A stretch of DNA of 64,000 nt from Alphaproteobacteria bacterium (GTDB taxonomy: Bacteria > Pseudomonadota > Alphaproteobacteria > Micropepsales > Micropepsaceae): assembly GCA_947465395.1 (NCBI GenBank), contig CANIAL010000008.1, positions 1-64,000 of the forward strand, read 5' to 3'. The position numbers and the translations under genes are program-made. Below, piece by piece: positions 19,865 to 29,244 of this stretch; position 1 is the stretch's first letter; every line of letters starts with the position of its first letter. The notes beneath the pieces are model-generated. The model saw only the letters and a program-made list of their open reading frames with translations, searched no databases and was not told the DNA's origin.

Positions 19865-20281
19865 ATGGCTGCAAGCGATATTCTGAACCTGAACAATTCC
19901 ATGGCCCCCAAGGCCATCAAATGGCTTTACTGGATCGCGCTGGTTATCATCGCGGGCGGCCTTGTGATGGGGCTGGTGCGCGGCGTCGGCATCATGCAGC
20001 GCGGCATGTCGCCGCCGCCAGCGGTGACCACCACCGCCACGCCGGATGGCGCGGGCGGCATGACGACGCCCCAGAACGACGCGCAGAACCAGCGCGGGGA
20101 AAGGCGGCGTTTTTACAGCCGCCGCGAACAGCGCGAATTCAACCAGCGCCGCCGCAACCCCACCATGTTCGGCGCCATGCTGATCGGGCGTACCCTGGTG
20201 CGCACCATCATTTCTCTGTTGCTGGTGCGGGTGCTGGCCGAAATGGGCCTGTCGGTGCTGGCAATGGGCAAACGCACTTAA
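19865..20281 (+). CDS. Uncharacterised small membrane protein with basic central region
   Basis: 138 residues from the ATG at 19865, which has AAGGAGAG eight bases before it. A first hydrophobic segment (about 20-42), a polar linker rich in Q, N, R and G with the cluster RRRFYSRREQREFNQRRR, and a second hydrophobic segment near the C-terminus (TLVRTIISLLLVRVLA). No family recognised. A strong terminator follows. Confidence 0.7.
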   Translation: MAASDILNLNNSMAPKAIKWLYWIALVIIAGGLVMGLVRGVGIMQRGMSPPPAVTTTATPDGAGGMTTPQNDAQNQRGERRRFYSRREQREFNQRRRNPTMFGAMLIGRTLVRTIISLLLVRVLAEMGLSVLAMGKRT

Positions 20282-20301
20282 GGCTGACGTTCAGACAAGA
20301 A

Positions 20302-20340
20302 AAAGGCGCGTACCGGAAACGGTGCGCGCCTTTCTTTTTT
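20302..20340. terminator. Rho-independent terminator (bidirectional)
   Basis: AAAGGCGCGT-ACCG-gaaa-CGGT-GCGCGCCTTT followed by CTTTTTT. A 14-pair stem with a GAAA tetraloop, 20 bases after the upstream stop. The A tract on the left makes it work for the minus strand as well. Confidence 0.92.
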
Positions 20341-20425
20341 ATCCAGCCTCGCGCCGCATTTGGTCATGCGGCGCTGCGGCGTTCGGCCGGGCAAAATGTC
20401 CACCGGACCTTTTGCCTCTCCGGCC

Positions 20426-21829
20426 TCACCCCAGATGCTTGACGATTTCTTCCGTCATCTTCTTGGCGTCCGAGAACAGCATCATGGTGTTATCGCGGAA
20501 GAAAAGCTCGTTCTCCACCCCCGCATAGCCCGATCCCATGCCGCGCTTGATGAACAGCACGGTCTTGGCCTTTTCCACGTCCAGGATGGGCATGCCGTAA
20601 ATGGGCGACTTGGGGTCGGTCTTGGCGGACGGATTGGTGACGTCATTGGCGCCGATCACGTAAGCGACATCGGCCTGGGCGAACTGGGAATTGATGTCTT
20701 CCAGCTCGAACACTTCGTCATACGGCACATTGGCTTCCGCCAGCAGCACATTCATATGGCCGGGCATGCGCCCCGCCACCGGATGAATGGCATAGCTCAC
20801 CTTCACGCCTTCATGCTTCAGCTTGTCGGCCATTTCGCGCACCGCATGCTGGGCCTGGGCCACCGCCATGCCGTAACCGGGCACGATGATCACGCTGGCG
20901 GCGTTCTTCATGATGAAGGCGGCGTCTTCCGCCGAACCCTGCTTGACGGGGCGCGTTTCCGCCGGTCCTGCAGGGCCGCCGGTCTCGCCACCAAAGCCGC
21001 CCGCGATCACCGAGACAAAGCTGCGGTTCATGCCCTTGCACATAATGTAGGACAGGATCGCGCCCGATGATCCCACCAGCGCGCCGGTGATGATCAGGGC
21101 CGTGTTTTCAAGCGTGAAGCCCAAGGCCGCCGCCGCCCAGCCCGAATAGGAATTGAGCATGGAGACCACCACCGGCATGTCCGCGCCGCCGATGGGGATG
21201 ATGAGCGTGATGCCGAAGATGAAAGACAGACCTGTGATGGCCCAGAAGGCCCAGTGCGGCTGGTCCATGGTGAAGAATGCGATCAGCCCGGCAATGCCCA
21301 GGAAGATCAAAAGATTCAGCACATGACGCATCGGCAGGATGATGGGCGCGCCCGACATGTTGCCGTTGAGTTTTGCAAAAGCGATGATGGAGCCGGCAAA
21401 GGTGACAGCGCCGATGGCCACGCCCAGCGACATTTCGATCAGGCTTTGCGTATGAATGGCGCCTTCCGCGCCGATGTTGAAAGCGGCCGGCGAATACAGC
21501 GCCGCGCCCGCGGTCAACACTGCCGCCAGGCCCACCAGCGAATGGAATGCCGCCACAAGCTGGGGCATGTTGGTCATGGCGATGCGCTTTGCCATCACCG
21601 CGCCGATGCCGCCGCCAATGGCCAGCCCGCCGACAACCAGCGCCCAGGTGACAGAATCGGTGACGCCGGACACCCACAGGGTGGTAGCGATGGCGATAGC
21701 CATGCCGATCATGCCGTTGCGGTTGCCCGCGCGCGATGTGGCGGGCGAGGACAGGCCCTTCAGCGCCAGGATGAATAGCGATCCGGCGACCAGGTAAAGA
21801 AGAGCAGCGATGTCCGCTTGGCCGCTCAT
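20426..21829 (-). CDS. pntB: NAD(P) transhydrogenase subunit beta
   Basis: 467 residues: an N-terminal membrane domain with about nine TM helices (MSGQADIAALLYLVAGSL) and a C-terminal NADP-binding domain III (ASVIIVPGYGMAVAQAQHAV, HPVAGRMPGHMNVLLAEANV, GANDVTNPSA). With the alpha subunits it uses the proton gradient to reduce NADP+ with NADH. The stop codon of pntAB directly abuts the pntB start. Confidence 0.97.
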   Translation of the reverse strand: MSGQADIAALLYLVAGSLFILALKGLSSPATSRAGNRNGMIGMAIAIATTLWVSGVTDSVTWALVVGGLAIGGGIGAVMAKRIAMTNMPQLVAAFHSLVGLAAVLTAGAALYSPAAFNIGAEGAIHTQSLIEMSLGVAIGAVTFAGSIIAFAKLNGNMSGAPIILPMRHVLNLLIFLGIAGLIAFFTMDQPHWAFWAITGLSFIFGITLIIPIGGADMPVVVSMLNSYSGWAAAALGFTLENTALIITGALVGSSGAILSYIMCKGMNRSFVSVIAGGFGGETGGPAGPAETRPVKQGSAEDAAFIMKNAASVIIVPGYGMAVAQAQHAVREMADKLKHEGVKVSYAIHPVAGRMPGHMNVLLAEANVPYDEVFELEDINSQFAQADVAYVIGANDVTNPSAKTDPKSPIYGMPILDVEKAKTVLFIKRGMGSGYAGVENELFFRDNTMMLFSDAKKMTEEIVKHLG

Positions 21830-22135
21830 CTATTTTTCTTTCTTCTTGTACATCGCCAGCATGCGCGAGGTGACCAGGAAGCCGCCAAAGATATTCACGG
21901 ATGCCAGGATCAGGGCGAAGAAGCCCAGCCCCTTGGAAACCCAGGAAGCATCGTTCAGGACCGGCACGGCCACCGCCACCAGCGCGCCCACCACGATGAC
22001 GGAGGAAATGGCGTTGGTGACGCTCATCAGCGGAGTGTGCAGGGCCGGGGTCACGCCCCAGACCACAAAATAGCCCACGAAAATGGCCAAGACGAAGATG
22101 GAAAGCCGGAAGACAAAAGGATCAATCATCTCCAT
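21830..22135 (-). CDS. pntAB: NAD(P) transhydrogenase subunit alpha, part 2
   Basis: 101 residues with three TM helices ([60 protein letters not shown]). This is the membrane part of the alpha subunit, encoded separately as in other alphaproteobacteria. It ends right at the pntB start. Confidence 0.94.
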   Translation of the reverse strand: MEMIDPFVFRLSIFVLAIFVGYFVVWGVTPALHTPLMSVTNAISSVIVVGALVAVAVPVLNDASWVSKGLGFFALILASVNIFGGFLVTSRMLAMYKKKEK

Positions 22136-22153
22136 TGTCTAATCCTTCTCAGG

Positions 22154-22259
22154 TCCGCCTCCCCTTCGTGCGTGGAACACGCACAAGAGGGGGAGGTGGT
22201 TTCAGCGTGCGAAGGCGACCAGTTGGGAGCCGAGCGGAAGCTGAAACCGGAGGGGGTCA
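22154..22259 (+). repeat. Dispersed GC-rich inverted-repeat element, copy 3 (subtype B)
   Basis: GCCTCCCC, the dyad GTGCGTGGAACACGCAC, GGGGGAGGTGG, then TTTCAGC ... GCTGAAA, then CCGGAGGGGGTCATGA. It fills the gap between pntAA and pntAB inside what is otherwise one operon, and its end overlaps the pntAA stop region. Confidence 0.85.
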
Positions 22260-23390
22260 TGATTTAACTGCCGCGTGGGTGACTTCACCGGCATTGCAGA
22301 CCAGCGCGCCCTTCACGATCTCGTCTTCGAAATTGATCGCCAAATTGCCGGTCTTCTTGTCCACCAAGAGGGTGATGAAATTGAGCAGGTTGCGCGCATA
22401 GAGTGACGAGGCGTCCACCGCCAGCCGCCCCGGCAAATTGGTGTGGCCCATGATGGCGACGCCATGCACTTCCACCACTTCATTGGCTTTGGACAGCGGC
22501 GTGTTGCCGCCCGCTTCCGCCGCCAGGTCCACGATCACCGAACCGGGCTTCATGGTCTTGATCATCTCTTCCGACACCAGAACCGGCGCCTTGCGGCCCG
22601 GAATCAGCGCGGTGGTGATGACAATGTCCTGCTTCTTGATGGTCTCGGCGATCAGGGCCGCCTGTTTCTTCTGGTATTCCTCGGACATGGGCTTGGCATA
22701 GCCCGCCGCCGTCTGGGCGTTTTTAAACTCGTCATCCATCACGGCCACGAAGGTGCCGCCCAGAGATTCCACCTGTTCCTTGGTGGCCGGGCGCACATCG
22801 GTGGCGCTGACGATGGCGCCGAGCCGCTTGGCGGTGGCGATGGCCTGAAGGCCCGCCACGCCAACGCCCATCACCAGCACGCGGGCGGGCGCGATGGTAC
22901 CGGCTGCCGTCATCATCATGGGCATGGCGCGGCCGAACTGGGCTGCTGCGTCAATCACCGCCTTGTAGCCAGCCAAATTGGCCTGCGACGACAGAACATC
23001 CATGGCCTGGGCGCGGGAAATGCGGGGGATGAACTCCATCGCAAAACCGGTGGCGCCCTGACCGGCCAGGACTGCGATGGCGTCTTTGTCCGTGTGCGGC
23101 GCCAGCAGGGCAGCAACCACCGCGCCTTTTTTCAGATGCGCGCATTCGGAAGCCTGCGGCCCCCGCACCTTCAAGACAATATCAGCGTCGCAAAGGGCGG
23201 CTTTGGCATCGGGGGCGATGGTAGCGCCTGCGGACGCATAATCGGCATCCGTGATGCGGGCGGCATCGCCCGCGCCCGCCTGGACGATGACATCCAGGCC
23301 CAATGCCTTCAGTTTCTTGACGGTTTCCGGCGTGGCGGCGACGCGAGTCTCACCTTTTGCCGTTTCCTTGGGGACCGCGAGTTTCATCAC
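22257..23390 (-). CDS. pntAA: NAD(P) transhydrogenase subunit alpha, part 1
   Basis: 377 residues, the NAD(H)-binding domain I, homologous to alanine dehydrogenase. It begins MMKLAVPKETAKGETRVAAT. The Rossmann motif is VLVMGVGVAGLQAIATAKRL, and the mobile-loop region GRKAPVLVSEEMI is present. First gene of the pnt unit; the COX IV-like peptide lies just upstream. Confidence 0.96.
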   Translation of the reverse strand: MMKLAVPKETAKGETRVAATPETVKKLKALGLDVIVQAGAGDAARITDADYASAGATIAPDAKAALCDADIVLKVRGPQASECAHLKKGAVVAALLAPHTDKDAIAVLAGQGATGFAMEFIPRISRAQAMDVLSSQANLAGYKAVIDAAAQFGRAMPMMMTAAGTIAPARVLVMGVGVAGLQAIATAKRLGAIVSATDVRPATKEQVESLGGTFVAVMDDEFKNAQTAAGYAKPMSEEYQKKQAALIAETIKKQDIVITTALIPGRKAPVLVSEEMIKTMKPGSVIVDLAAEAGGNTPLSKANEVVEVHGVAIMGHTNLPGRLAVDASSLYARNLLNFITLLVDKKTGNLAINFEDEIVKGALVCNAGEVTHAAVKS

Positions 23391-23405
23391 GTTCCCCTGA
23401 GCCGG

Positions 23406-23558
23406 TTAGCCGTGTGTCCGAAACACGGCCAGAAGGACCATGATCAGCAAGATCCCAACCAGCGAATATTTGGAAAAGGTGAGGAAGCCGGCATAAGAGC
23501 GCTGGTGCGCGCTGATATCCATGGAGCCGGGGGTGTGTTCCGAATCAGGCGCGCTCAT
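23406..23558 (-). CDS. Aa3-type cytochrome c oxidase subunit IV-like small protein
   Basis: 50 residues starting MSAPDSEHTPGSMDIS. It has the family core MDISAHQRSYAGFLTFSKYS followed by one TM helix (LVGILLIMVLLAVF). Matches the bacterial aa3-oxidase subunit IV family (COX4_pro_2), whose members are short single-span peptides. It lies 15 bases upstream of pntAA on the same strand. Confidence 0.85.
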   Translation of the reverse strand: MSAPDSEHTPGSMDISAHQRSYAGFLTFSKYSLVGILLIMVLLAVFRTHG

Positions 23559-23614
23559 GAAATCCCTCGAAAAGCTGGCCAGACTATAGCAAAGCGGACC
23601 CGGCGGGCAATCGC

Positions 23615-24637
23615 CTATCGGCGGGTTGCGACAGAATGCTCCCAGTCCGCCAGCAGCGCGCGCAGGGCCGAAACCAGGGCCAGGGGCTGGTCCAGCAGGA
23701 TATGGTGCCGGGCCTCGGGAATCTCCACCACCGGCGAGGCCCCGCCCAGAAGCCCATAGATATAGTCGCCGATCTCGGGCGGCATCAGCACCGAATGTTC
23801 GCCCCGGAAAACCGCCACCCGGCAGCGGGCCGCCTTGAGTAGGGCCGATGTGTCGCCAATGGTGAAATGCCGCCAGATGGCCGGATCGAATTTCCAGGTG
23901 AAGCCGGGCGCGCCGTCTGGACCCGTTACCTCTTTCAGGGAATGGCGCGCCACCCAATCCAAAAGGAACAGGTTTTCGCAAGGCTGGGGCGGCATCAGCC
24001 GGAAGCGCGACAGCGCCTTGGCCAGTGAAGGATAGATGTGATGGGCGCGGGTGACGCGCTTAGGATCACTTTTCACTTCATCGCGCACCGGTGGGTTGAC
24101 CGGCGAATCCACGATCACGATCCCCGCCAGTTTCTCGCCATAAAGATCCGCCGCCAGCATGGTGACGAAGCCGCCAAAGGAATGGGCCACGAAGACCGGC
24201 GGCTTGGGACCATCGAACATGCCCGCATCTTCGGCCACCGCCATTTCCTCGCGGGCAAACATCTCCATGGAATAATCCTTGCGCCAGCCACTGTCGCCCA
24301 TGCCCGACAGGTCCATCGCCGCCACGTTGAAGTCCTTGGCCAGGTATGGCGCGATGAAACTCCACCAATAGGCATGCGCGGCATTGCCATGCACCAGCAG
24401 CACGCCGGGCTTGGACAGGTTTCCCCAGCGCAGATAATGCACCCGCGCGCCATCCACGGTCACAAAGCGGCTTTCCGGTTTTTGCGCCACCGCATTGGCA
24501 AACCATTGCGGCGCGGGCGGGGGCGAGCCGCCCAATTCCGCCAGCAGGCCCGACAAAGCCGACAGGTCGAACATGTGCTTTTCGGTATCCAGCCCCGGAA
24601 CGGGCGGAAGACCGGGCGTATCGCCATCGTCTGACAT
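23615..24637 (-). CDS. Alpha/beta-fold hydrolase
   Basis: 340 residues from the ATG at 24637; a GTG at 24658 is also in frame. The oxyanion strand is VLLVHGNAAHAYWWSF, the nucleophile elbow AHSFGG, and the catalytic His is in EARHHILLDQP. The N-terminal 60 residues precede the hydrolase domain and are not recognisable. There is no signal peptide. Substrate unknown. The spacing to the next gene (about 55 bases) allows co-transcription with the COX IV-like peptide and pnt. Confidence 0.85.
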   Translation of the reverse strand: MSDDGDTPGLPPVPGLDTEKHMFDLSALSGLLAELGGSPPPAPQWFANAVAQKPESRFVTVDGARVHYLRWGNLSKPGVLLVHGNAAHAYWWSFIAPYLAKDFNVAAMDLSGMGDSGWRKDYSMEMFAREEMAVAEDAGMFDGPKPPVFVAHSFGGFVTMLAADLYGEKLAGIVIVDSPVNPPVRDEVKSDPKRVTRAHHIYPSLAKALSRFRLMPPQPCENLFLLDWVARHSLKEVTGPDGAPGFTWKFDPAIWRHFTIGDTSALLKAARCRVAVFRGEHSVLMPPEIGDYIYGLLGGASPVVEIPEARHHILLDQPLALVSALRALLADWEHSVATRR

Positions 24638-24772
24638 GCTTGCCTGTTCCCGATTCACGCTTTGTTAAACATAGACCCATCTGTGCCGGGAAAAGACAGG
24701 TTTAAACGCCTCATTTACCTGGTCCTGCGCATTATGACGGCCACAGACCTCTCATTGAGCAGGAACGGGACA

Positions 24773-26281
24773 ATGGCGCAGACAATTCTTGTCGTAGATG
24801 ATGATCCGGTGCAACGCCGCCTGCTAGAGACCGCGATCTCGCGCTCCGGCATGACGGTGGTGACGGCGCCGGGCGGCCAGCCTGCGCTGGACCTGATCAA
24901 CGGGCCGCGCGGCGAACAGATTGCGCTGATGCTTCTGGACCTGATCATGCCTGACATGGGCGGTCTTGAGGTCCTGGCGAAACTGCGCCCCACCAATCCC
25001 GATCTTCCCGTCATCATGCTGACCGCCAAGGGCGGCATCGATTCCGCCGTGGAAGCCATGCGCGCCGGCGCCAATGACTTTCTGGTCAAGCCCGCCAGCC
25101 CGGAACGCATCCAGGTTTCCATCCGCAACCAGCTCAAGATCGGCACCCTGTCGGGTGAAGTGAAACAGCTGAAGAAGAAAGTGGACAACAAGCTCACCTT
25201 TGAAGATTTGATCGCCGACAGCGCGGAAATGAAACAGGTGTTCCGTTTGGGCACCCGCGCTGCCCAGTCCGACATCCCGATCCTGATCGAAGGCGAATCC
25301 GGCGCCGGCAAGGAATTGATTGCCCGCGCGATTCAAGGCAGCTCGGCCCGCGCCGGCAGGCCTTTCGTGACCGTCAACTGCGGCGCGATCCCCGAGAACC
25401 TGATCGAAAGCATTCTCTTCGGCCATGAAAAGGGCAGCTTCACCGGCGCGTCCGACAAGCATCTGGGCAAGTTCCAGGAAGCCGATGGCGGCACATTGTT
25501 CCTGGATGAAATCGGCGAACTGCGCCTGGACATGCAGGTGAAGTTGCTGCGCGCGCTGCAGGAAGGCGAAGTGGACCCTGTCGGCTCCAAGCGTCCGGTC
25601 AAGGTTGACGTTCGCATCATCTCGGCCACCAACCGCGATCTGGGCGCGATGGCCCGCGATGGCGATTTCCGCGAAGACCTTTACTACCGCCTGAACGTGT
25701 TTCCCATCATGGTCCCGTCCCTGCGCGAACGTCCCGATGACGTGGCCCCGCTGGCCCGCCATTTCATCGCCCGCTTTGCGGCGGAAGAAAACAAGGCCGT
25801 GTCGGGCCTAACGCCTGCTGCCAGCCAGTTGATCGGCCGCTTCTCCTGGCCGGGCAATGTGCGCCAGCTTGAGAACACGATTTTCCGCGCCGTGGTGTTG
25901 TGCGATGGCTCCATGCTGGATGTATGCGACTTCCCGCAGATCGCTGCCGCGATGGGTGTTGAAGCCGTGGTCCGCCAGAACGTGGCCGTTCCTGTGCCTG
26001 TCGCGGGCGAACAGCCAGCCCTGGGCGCCAATCCCGCCTATGCCATGAGCGTCACGGACGCCGCTGGCCATATCCGCAAGTTCGAGGACATGGAATCGGA
26101 CATCATCCGCATGGCCATTGGCCGCTATGAAGGGCACATGTCAGAAGTGGCGCGCCGCCTGGGCATCGGCCGCTCAACCCTCTACCGCAAGCTCAAGGAA
26201 TTCGGGCTGGAGCCGGTGGAAGGCCTGGTGGCGGAAGATGTCGCGCAACCCGCGATGCCGCAGCAGCGCAAGGCCGGTTGA
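24773..26281 (+). CDS. Sigma-54-dependent response regulator (NtrC family, TacA-like)
   Basis: 502 residues from the ATG at 24773 (MAQTILVVDDDPVQRRLLET). Receiver domain 1-120 with phosphoacceptor D56 and K106. AAA+ domain with Walker A GESGAGKE, Walker B GGTLFLDEIGEL, and the sigma-54 contact loop reading GSFTGA instead of the usual GAFTGA. C-terminal Fis-type helix-turn-helix SEVARRLGIGRSTLYRKLKE. The general layout and opening resemble Caulobacter TacA, a CtrA-controlled activator of stalk genes; that assignment is tentative. No sensor kinase is adjacent. Confidence 0.9.
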   Translation: MAQTILVVDDDPVQRRLLETAISRSGMTVVTAPGGQPALDLINGPRGEQIALMLLDLIMPDMGGLEVLAKLRPTNPDLPVIMLTAKGGIDSAVEAMRAGANDFLVKPASPERIQVSIRNQLKIGTLSGEVKQLKKKVDNKLTFEDLIADSAEMKQVFRLGTRAAQSDIPILIEGESGAGKELIARAIQGSSARAGRPFVTVNCGAIPENLIESILFGHEKGSFTGASDKHLGKFQEADGGTLFLDEIGELRLDMQVKLLRALQEGEVDPVGSKRPVKVDVRIISATNRDLGAMARDGDFREDLYYRLNVFPIMVPSLRERPDDVAPLARHFIARFAAEENKAVSGLTPAASQLIGRFSWPGNVRQLENTIFRAVVLCDGSMLDVCDFPQIAAAMGVEAVVRQNVAVPVPVAGEQPALGANPAYAMSVTDAAGHIRKFEDMESDIIRMAIGRYEGHMSEVARRLGIGRSTLYRKLKEFGLEPVEGLVAEDVAQPAMPQQRKAG

Positions 26282-26524
26282 TCAGCGCATCCCTAATGCG
26301 CTGAGGTACAAGTCCAGCATGGCTTCCTGTTCCTGGAAGTCGGCCTTGTCCAGTTTTCGCATCCGCGCCACCTGCCGCATCACCTTGGTGTCGAAGCCCG
26401 TACCCTTGGCCTCCGCATAGACTTCACGGATGTCGGCGGTCAGCGCAGATCGCTCTTCCTCCAGCCGCTCGATGCGGTCCATGAAAGAGCGAAGATGTTC
26501 CTTGGCGAAGCCGGATTTTGCCAT
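26282..26524 (-). CDS. gapR: Nucleoid-associated protein GapR (DUF2312)
   Basis: 80 residues. RSFMDRIERLEEERSALTAD, then REVYAEAKGTGFDTKVMRQV and LDLYLSALG are the DUF2312 hallmarks. In Caulobacter, GapR binds overtwisted AT-rich DNA as a dimer or tetramer and follows transcription and replication. The first 10 residues are shorter than in the Caulobacter protein. Its stop abuts that of the sigma-54 regulator (convergent). Confidence 0.92.
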   Translation of the reverse strand: MAKSGFAKEHLRSFMDRIERLEEERSALTADIREVYAEAKGTGFDTKVMRQVARMRKLDKADFQEQEAMLDLYLSALGMR

Positions 26525-26583
26525 GTTCTGTCCACGTATTTTTGAAGGCGCGGGACCCTAGCCGCCGCGCCCTACAGGGGCAA

Positions 26584-27336
26584 TCAGCCGGATGATTTCT
26601 GGCTGTGGGCGGATTGGGCCATGTCCGCCAAAGCCGCATCCAGCAAGGGTTTCAGGCGCGCCGCAAAGCCCCGTGCCATGGCCGCATCTGCCACCAGGTC
26701 CTGGCGGATTTCCACCAGCACATTGGCATGGCTCAGCTTTGTGCCATGGGTGTCCAATGTGTCGCCCTCCAGTGCGCCGTGATAAGGCTCGTTGTCGCCC
26801 ACCACGAAACCGGCCTGTTCAAAGACACGCATCAGGGGCAGCGCCAGCCGGTCATCCCGCCCATAGAGAACACCCAACTGCCAGGGCCGCGGCTTGCCCT
26901 TCCAGGCGGGCGTGAAACTGTGAATCGAAATGATCACCGGATTTTTGAGGCGCTTCAACTCGGCGCTGATCGCCGCATGATAGGGCGCATGAAAGCGCGC
27001 GATGCGCGACGCCACTTCCTTCGCATCTGCATGGCGGTTGCCGGGGATCAGACTGCCATCGGAAATCTTCATCACCAAAGTGGGATCGTCAGCACCCCGG
27101 TTGAGGTCAATCAGTAGCCGCGACCAGCTTCCCAGCAGCGCGGCGCAGCCCCAATCCGATGCCAGCACATGTGTCACCTCGGCGGCGCCGATGTCATAGG
27201 CGATGTGGGTGTCGAACAGCCCGGCCGCCAGCCCCAGTGAACCATGGGCCGGTGGCACCGCATTGGAGGCATGGTCGCAGACCAGCAGGATCGGCGTCGC
27301 CATGGTGGCGGGGATCAATGTAAAGGCGGCGTCCAT
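26584..27336 (-). CDS. N-formylglutamate amidohydrolase family protein
   Basis: 250 residues (possible alternative ATG at 27303). The family motifs ILLVCDHASNAVPPAHGSLG, LIDLNRGADDPTLV and ISIHSFTPAWKGKPRPW supply zinc ligands typical of the FGase fold. No hut genes are present, so a role in histidine breakdown is unsupported. Substrate uncertain. It lies upstream of gapR on the same strand. A second paralogue is at 60138-61043. Confidence 0.88.
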   Translation of the reverse strand: MDAAFTLIPATMATPILLVCDHASNAVPPAHGSLGLAAGLFDTHIAYDIGAAEVTHVLASDWGCAALLGSWSRLLIDLNRGADDPTLVMKISDGSLIPGNRHADAKEVASRIARFHAPYHAAISAELKRLKNPVIISIHSFTPAWKGKPRPWQLGVLYGRDDRLALPLMRVFEQAGFVVGDNEPYHGALEGDTLDTHGTKLSHANVLVEIRQDLVADAAMARGFAARLKPLLDAALADMAQSAHSQKSSG

Positions 27337-27416
27337 GGCGGCAATCTAGGCAAAGCCCGCACCCCGCGCAAAAGCCTGCATTGACATGCTTACCCAACAC
27401 ACTTCAAACCAATGCC

Positions 27417-27821
27417 ATGCCCCGCGCGATACCCCTTATGGCCGCGCTGGCGCTGGGCCTTGCCCTGACCGGCCCCGCGCAGGCCGCCTTTAATGTCTGC
27501 AACAAGACGGGCATGTCCACGCGGGTGGCGCTGGGCCGTTTCGACGGCATCGCCTGGACAAGCCAGGGCTGGTGGAACATCGCCCCCAAGACATGCGTGG
27601 GCCTTCTCACCGGGCCGTTGCAGGCGCGCTATTATTATCTTTATGCCACGGACGGCGCGCTGGGCCTGTGGCAGGGCAAGACGCGTTTCTGTGCCGCGGC
27701 GGGCGCGAAATTCCTGGCGCAGGGGCGGCAGGATTGCGCCGCCCGCCACATGGAGCAGTTGGGCTTTTTCGAAGTGGACACGGGCAAGGCCGCCGACTGG
27801 ACGCAGAATCTTTCCAACTAG
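27417..27821 (+). CDS. DUF1036 family exported protein
   Basis: 134 residues from the ATG at 27417, with a signal peptide ending AQA. The DUF1036 core is NVCNKTGMSTRVALGRFDG, TSQGWWNIAPKTCVGLL and a YYYLYA strand, with four to five cysteines in the mature part. Function unknown. pyk starts seven bases after its stop. Confidence 0.88.
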   Translation: MPRAIPLMAALALGLALTGPAQAAFNVCNKTGMSTRVALGRFDGIAWTSQGWWNIAPKTCVGLLTGPLQARYYYLYATDGALGLWQGKTRFCAAAGAKFLAQGRQDCAARHMEQLGFFEVDTGKAADWTQNLSN

Positions 27822-27828
27822 GAATGCG

Positions 27829-29244
27829 ATGAGACACCAGCGCAAGACAAAGATACTGGCGACCCTGGGTCCGTCCTCCAGCAACCCCGCCATGATGGCC
27901 GCCTTGTTCGAAGCGGGCGCGGATGTCTTTCGCATCAATATGAGCCACACCAGCCATGAAGCCCTGGCCGCCATGCATGCCGATCTGCGGGCGCTGTCGC
28001 TGGCCACGCGGCGGCCCATCGGCATCCTGGTGGATCTGCAGGGACCGAAAATCCGCCTTGGCACCATAGCGGGCGGCGAACGTATTTTGCGTGAGGGCGA
28101 GAAATTACGGCTGGTGCTGCGCGAGATCAGCAACGAAGCTGATGCCTTGGCCATTCCGCATCCCGAAATCTTCCAGGCCATTGAACCGGGTCACGCGATG
28201 TTGATTGACGACGGCAAGGTGCGGCTGAAGCTGCTGAAGAACCATGGCGATTGGGCCGAGGCGGTGGTGGAAATTGGCGGCACGGTGAAAGACCGCAAGG
28301 GCGTCAACCTGCCCGGCACCTTGCTGCCGCTTTCGGCCATGACCAGGAAGGATCATGCCGACCTGGACGCCGCATTGGCGCTGGGCGTGGACTGGGTGGC
28401 CTTGAGCTTTGTGCAGCGGGCGCAAGATGTGGCCGAACTGAAAGCCATTGTCGCGGGCCGCGCCGGCGTGCTGGCGAAAATCGAAAAGCCCCGCGCCCTG
28501 GATCATCTGGACGATATTCTGGAACTGGCCGACGCTTTGATGGTGGCGCGCGGCGACCTGGGCGTGGAGATGCCGCTGGAAGCGGTGCCGGGTCTGCAAA
28601 AGCTGATCACCCGCGCCGCGCGCAAGGCGGGAAAGCCGGTGGTGGTGGCGACCCAGATGCTGGAATCCATGATCGGAAATGCCGTGCCCACCCGCGCCGA
28701 AGTCTCCGACGTCGCCACCGCCGTCTATGACGGAGCGGACGCGGTGATGCTGTCGGCGGAATCGGCCAGCGGCGCGCACCCTGTGGCGGCGGTGGAAACC
28801 ATGGACCGCATCGCCCGCAAGATCGAAGGCGACGCGCTGTACCAGGCTTTCCTGGATGCCCAGCGATCCCAGCCCGAAGCCACCACGTCCGACGCCATCA
28901 TGGCGGCGGTGCACGAAGTCACCGCCACCATCCACGCCGCTGCTATCATCTGCTGGACCAAGTCTGGCGGCACCGCCATCCGCGCCGCGCGCGAACGATC
29001 CAAGGCGCCCATCATCGCGGTGACGCCGAACCTGGATATCGCGCGGCGGCTGACATTGGTGTGGGGTCTTTATTCCATGGTCTCGGCGGAAATTTATCAC
29101 CTGGACGAGATGGTGGATGAGGCGCTGGCCATGGCGCGGGCCGAAGGCTTTGCCAAAAGCGGTGACCGCGTCGTGATCACCGGCGGCGTGCCATTGGGTG
29201 TTACCGGAACGACCAATATGTTGCGGGTCGCAAAACTCGCCTAG
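27829..29244 (+). CDS. pyk: Pyruvate kinase
   Basis: 471 residues from the ATG at 27829 (MRHQRKTKILATLGPSS). Substrate and metal motifs: VFRINMSHTSHEAL, ILVDLQGPKIRLG, the signature lysine region VLAKIEKPRAL, MVARGDLGVEMPLEAVP and ATQMLESMIGNAVPTRAEV. Last step of glycolysis, PEP plus ADP to pyruvate plus ATP. It follows the DUF1036 gene closely, and its end overlaps the convergent TPR gene by four bases. Confidence 0.97.
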   Translation: MRHQRKTKILATLGPSSSNPAMMAALFEAGADVFRINMSHTSHEALAAMHADLRALSLATRRPIGILVDLQGPKIRLGTIAGGERILREGEKLRLVLREISNEADALAIPHPEIFQAIEPGHAMLIDDGKVRLKLLKNHGDWAEAVVEIGGTVKDRKGVNLPGTLLPLSAMTRKDHADLDAALALGVDWVALSFVQRAQDVAELKAIVAGRAGVLAKIEKPRALDHLDDILELADALMVARGDLGVEMPLEAVPGLQKLITRAARKAGKPVVVATQMLESMIGNAVPTRAEVSDVATAVYDGADAVMLSAESASGAHPVAAVETMDRIARKIEGDALYQAFLDAQRSQPEATTSDAIMAAVHEVTATIHAAAIICWTKSGGTAIRAARERSKAPIIAVTPNLDIARRLTLVWGLYSMVSAEIYHLDEMVDEALAMARAEGFAKSGDRVVITGGVPLGVTGTTNMLRVAKLA

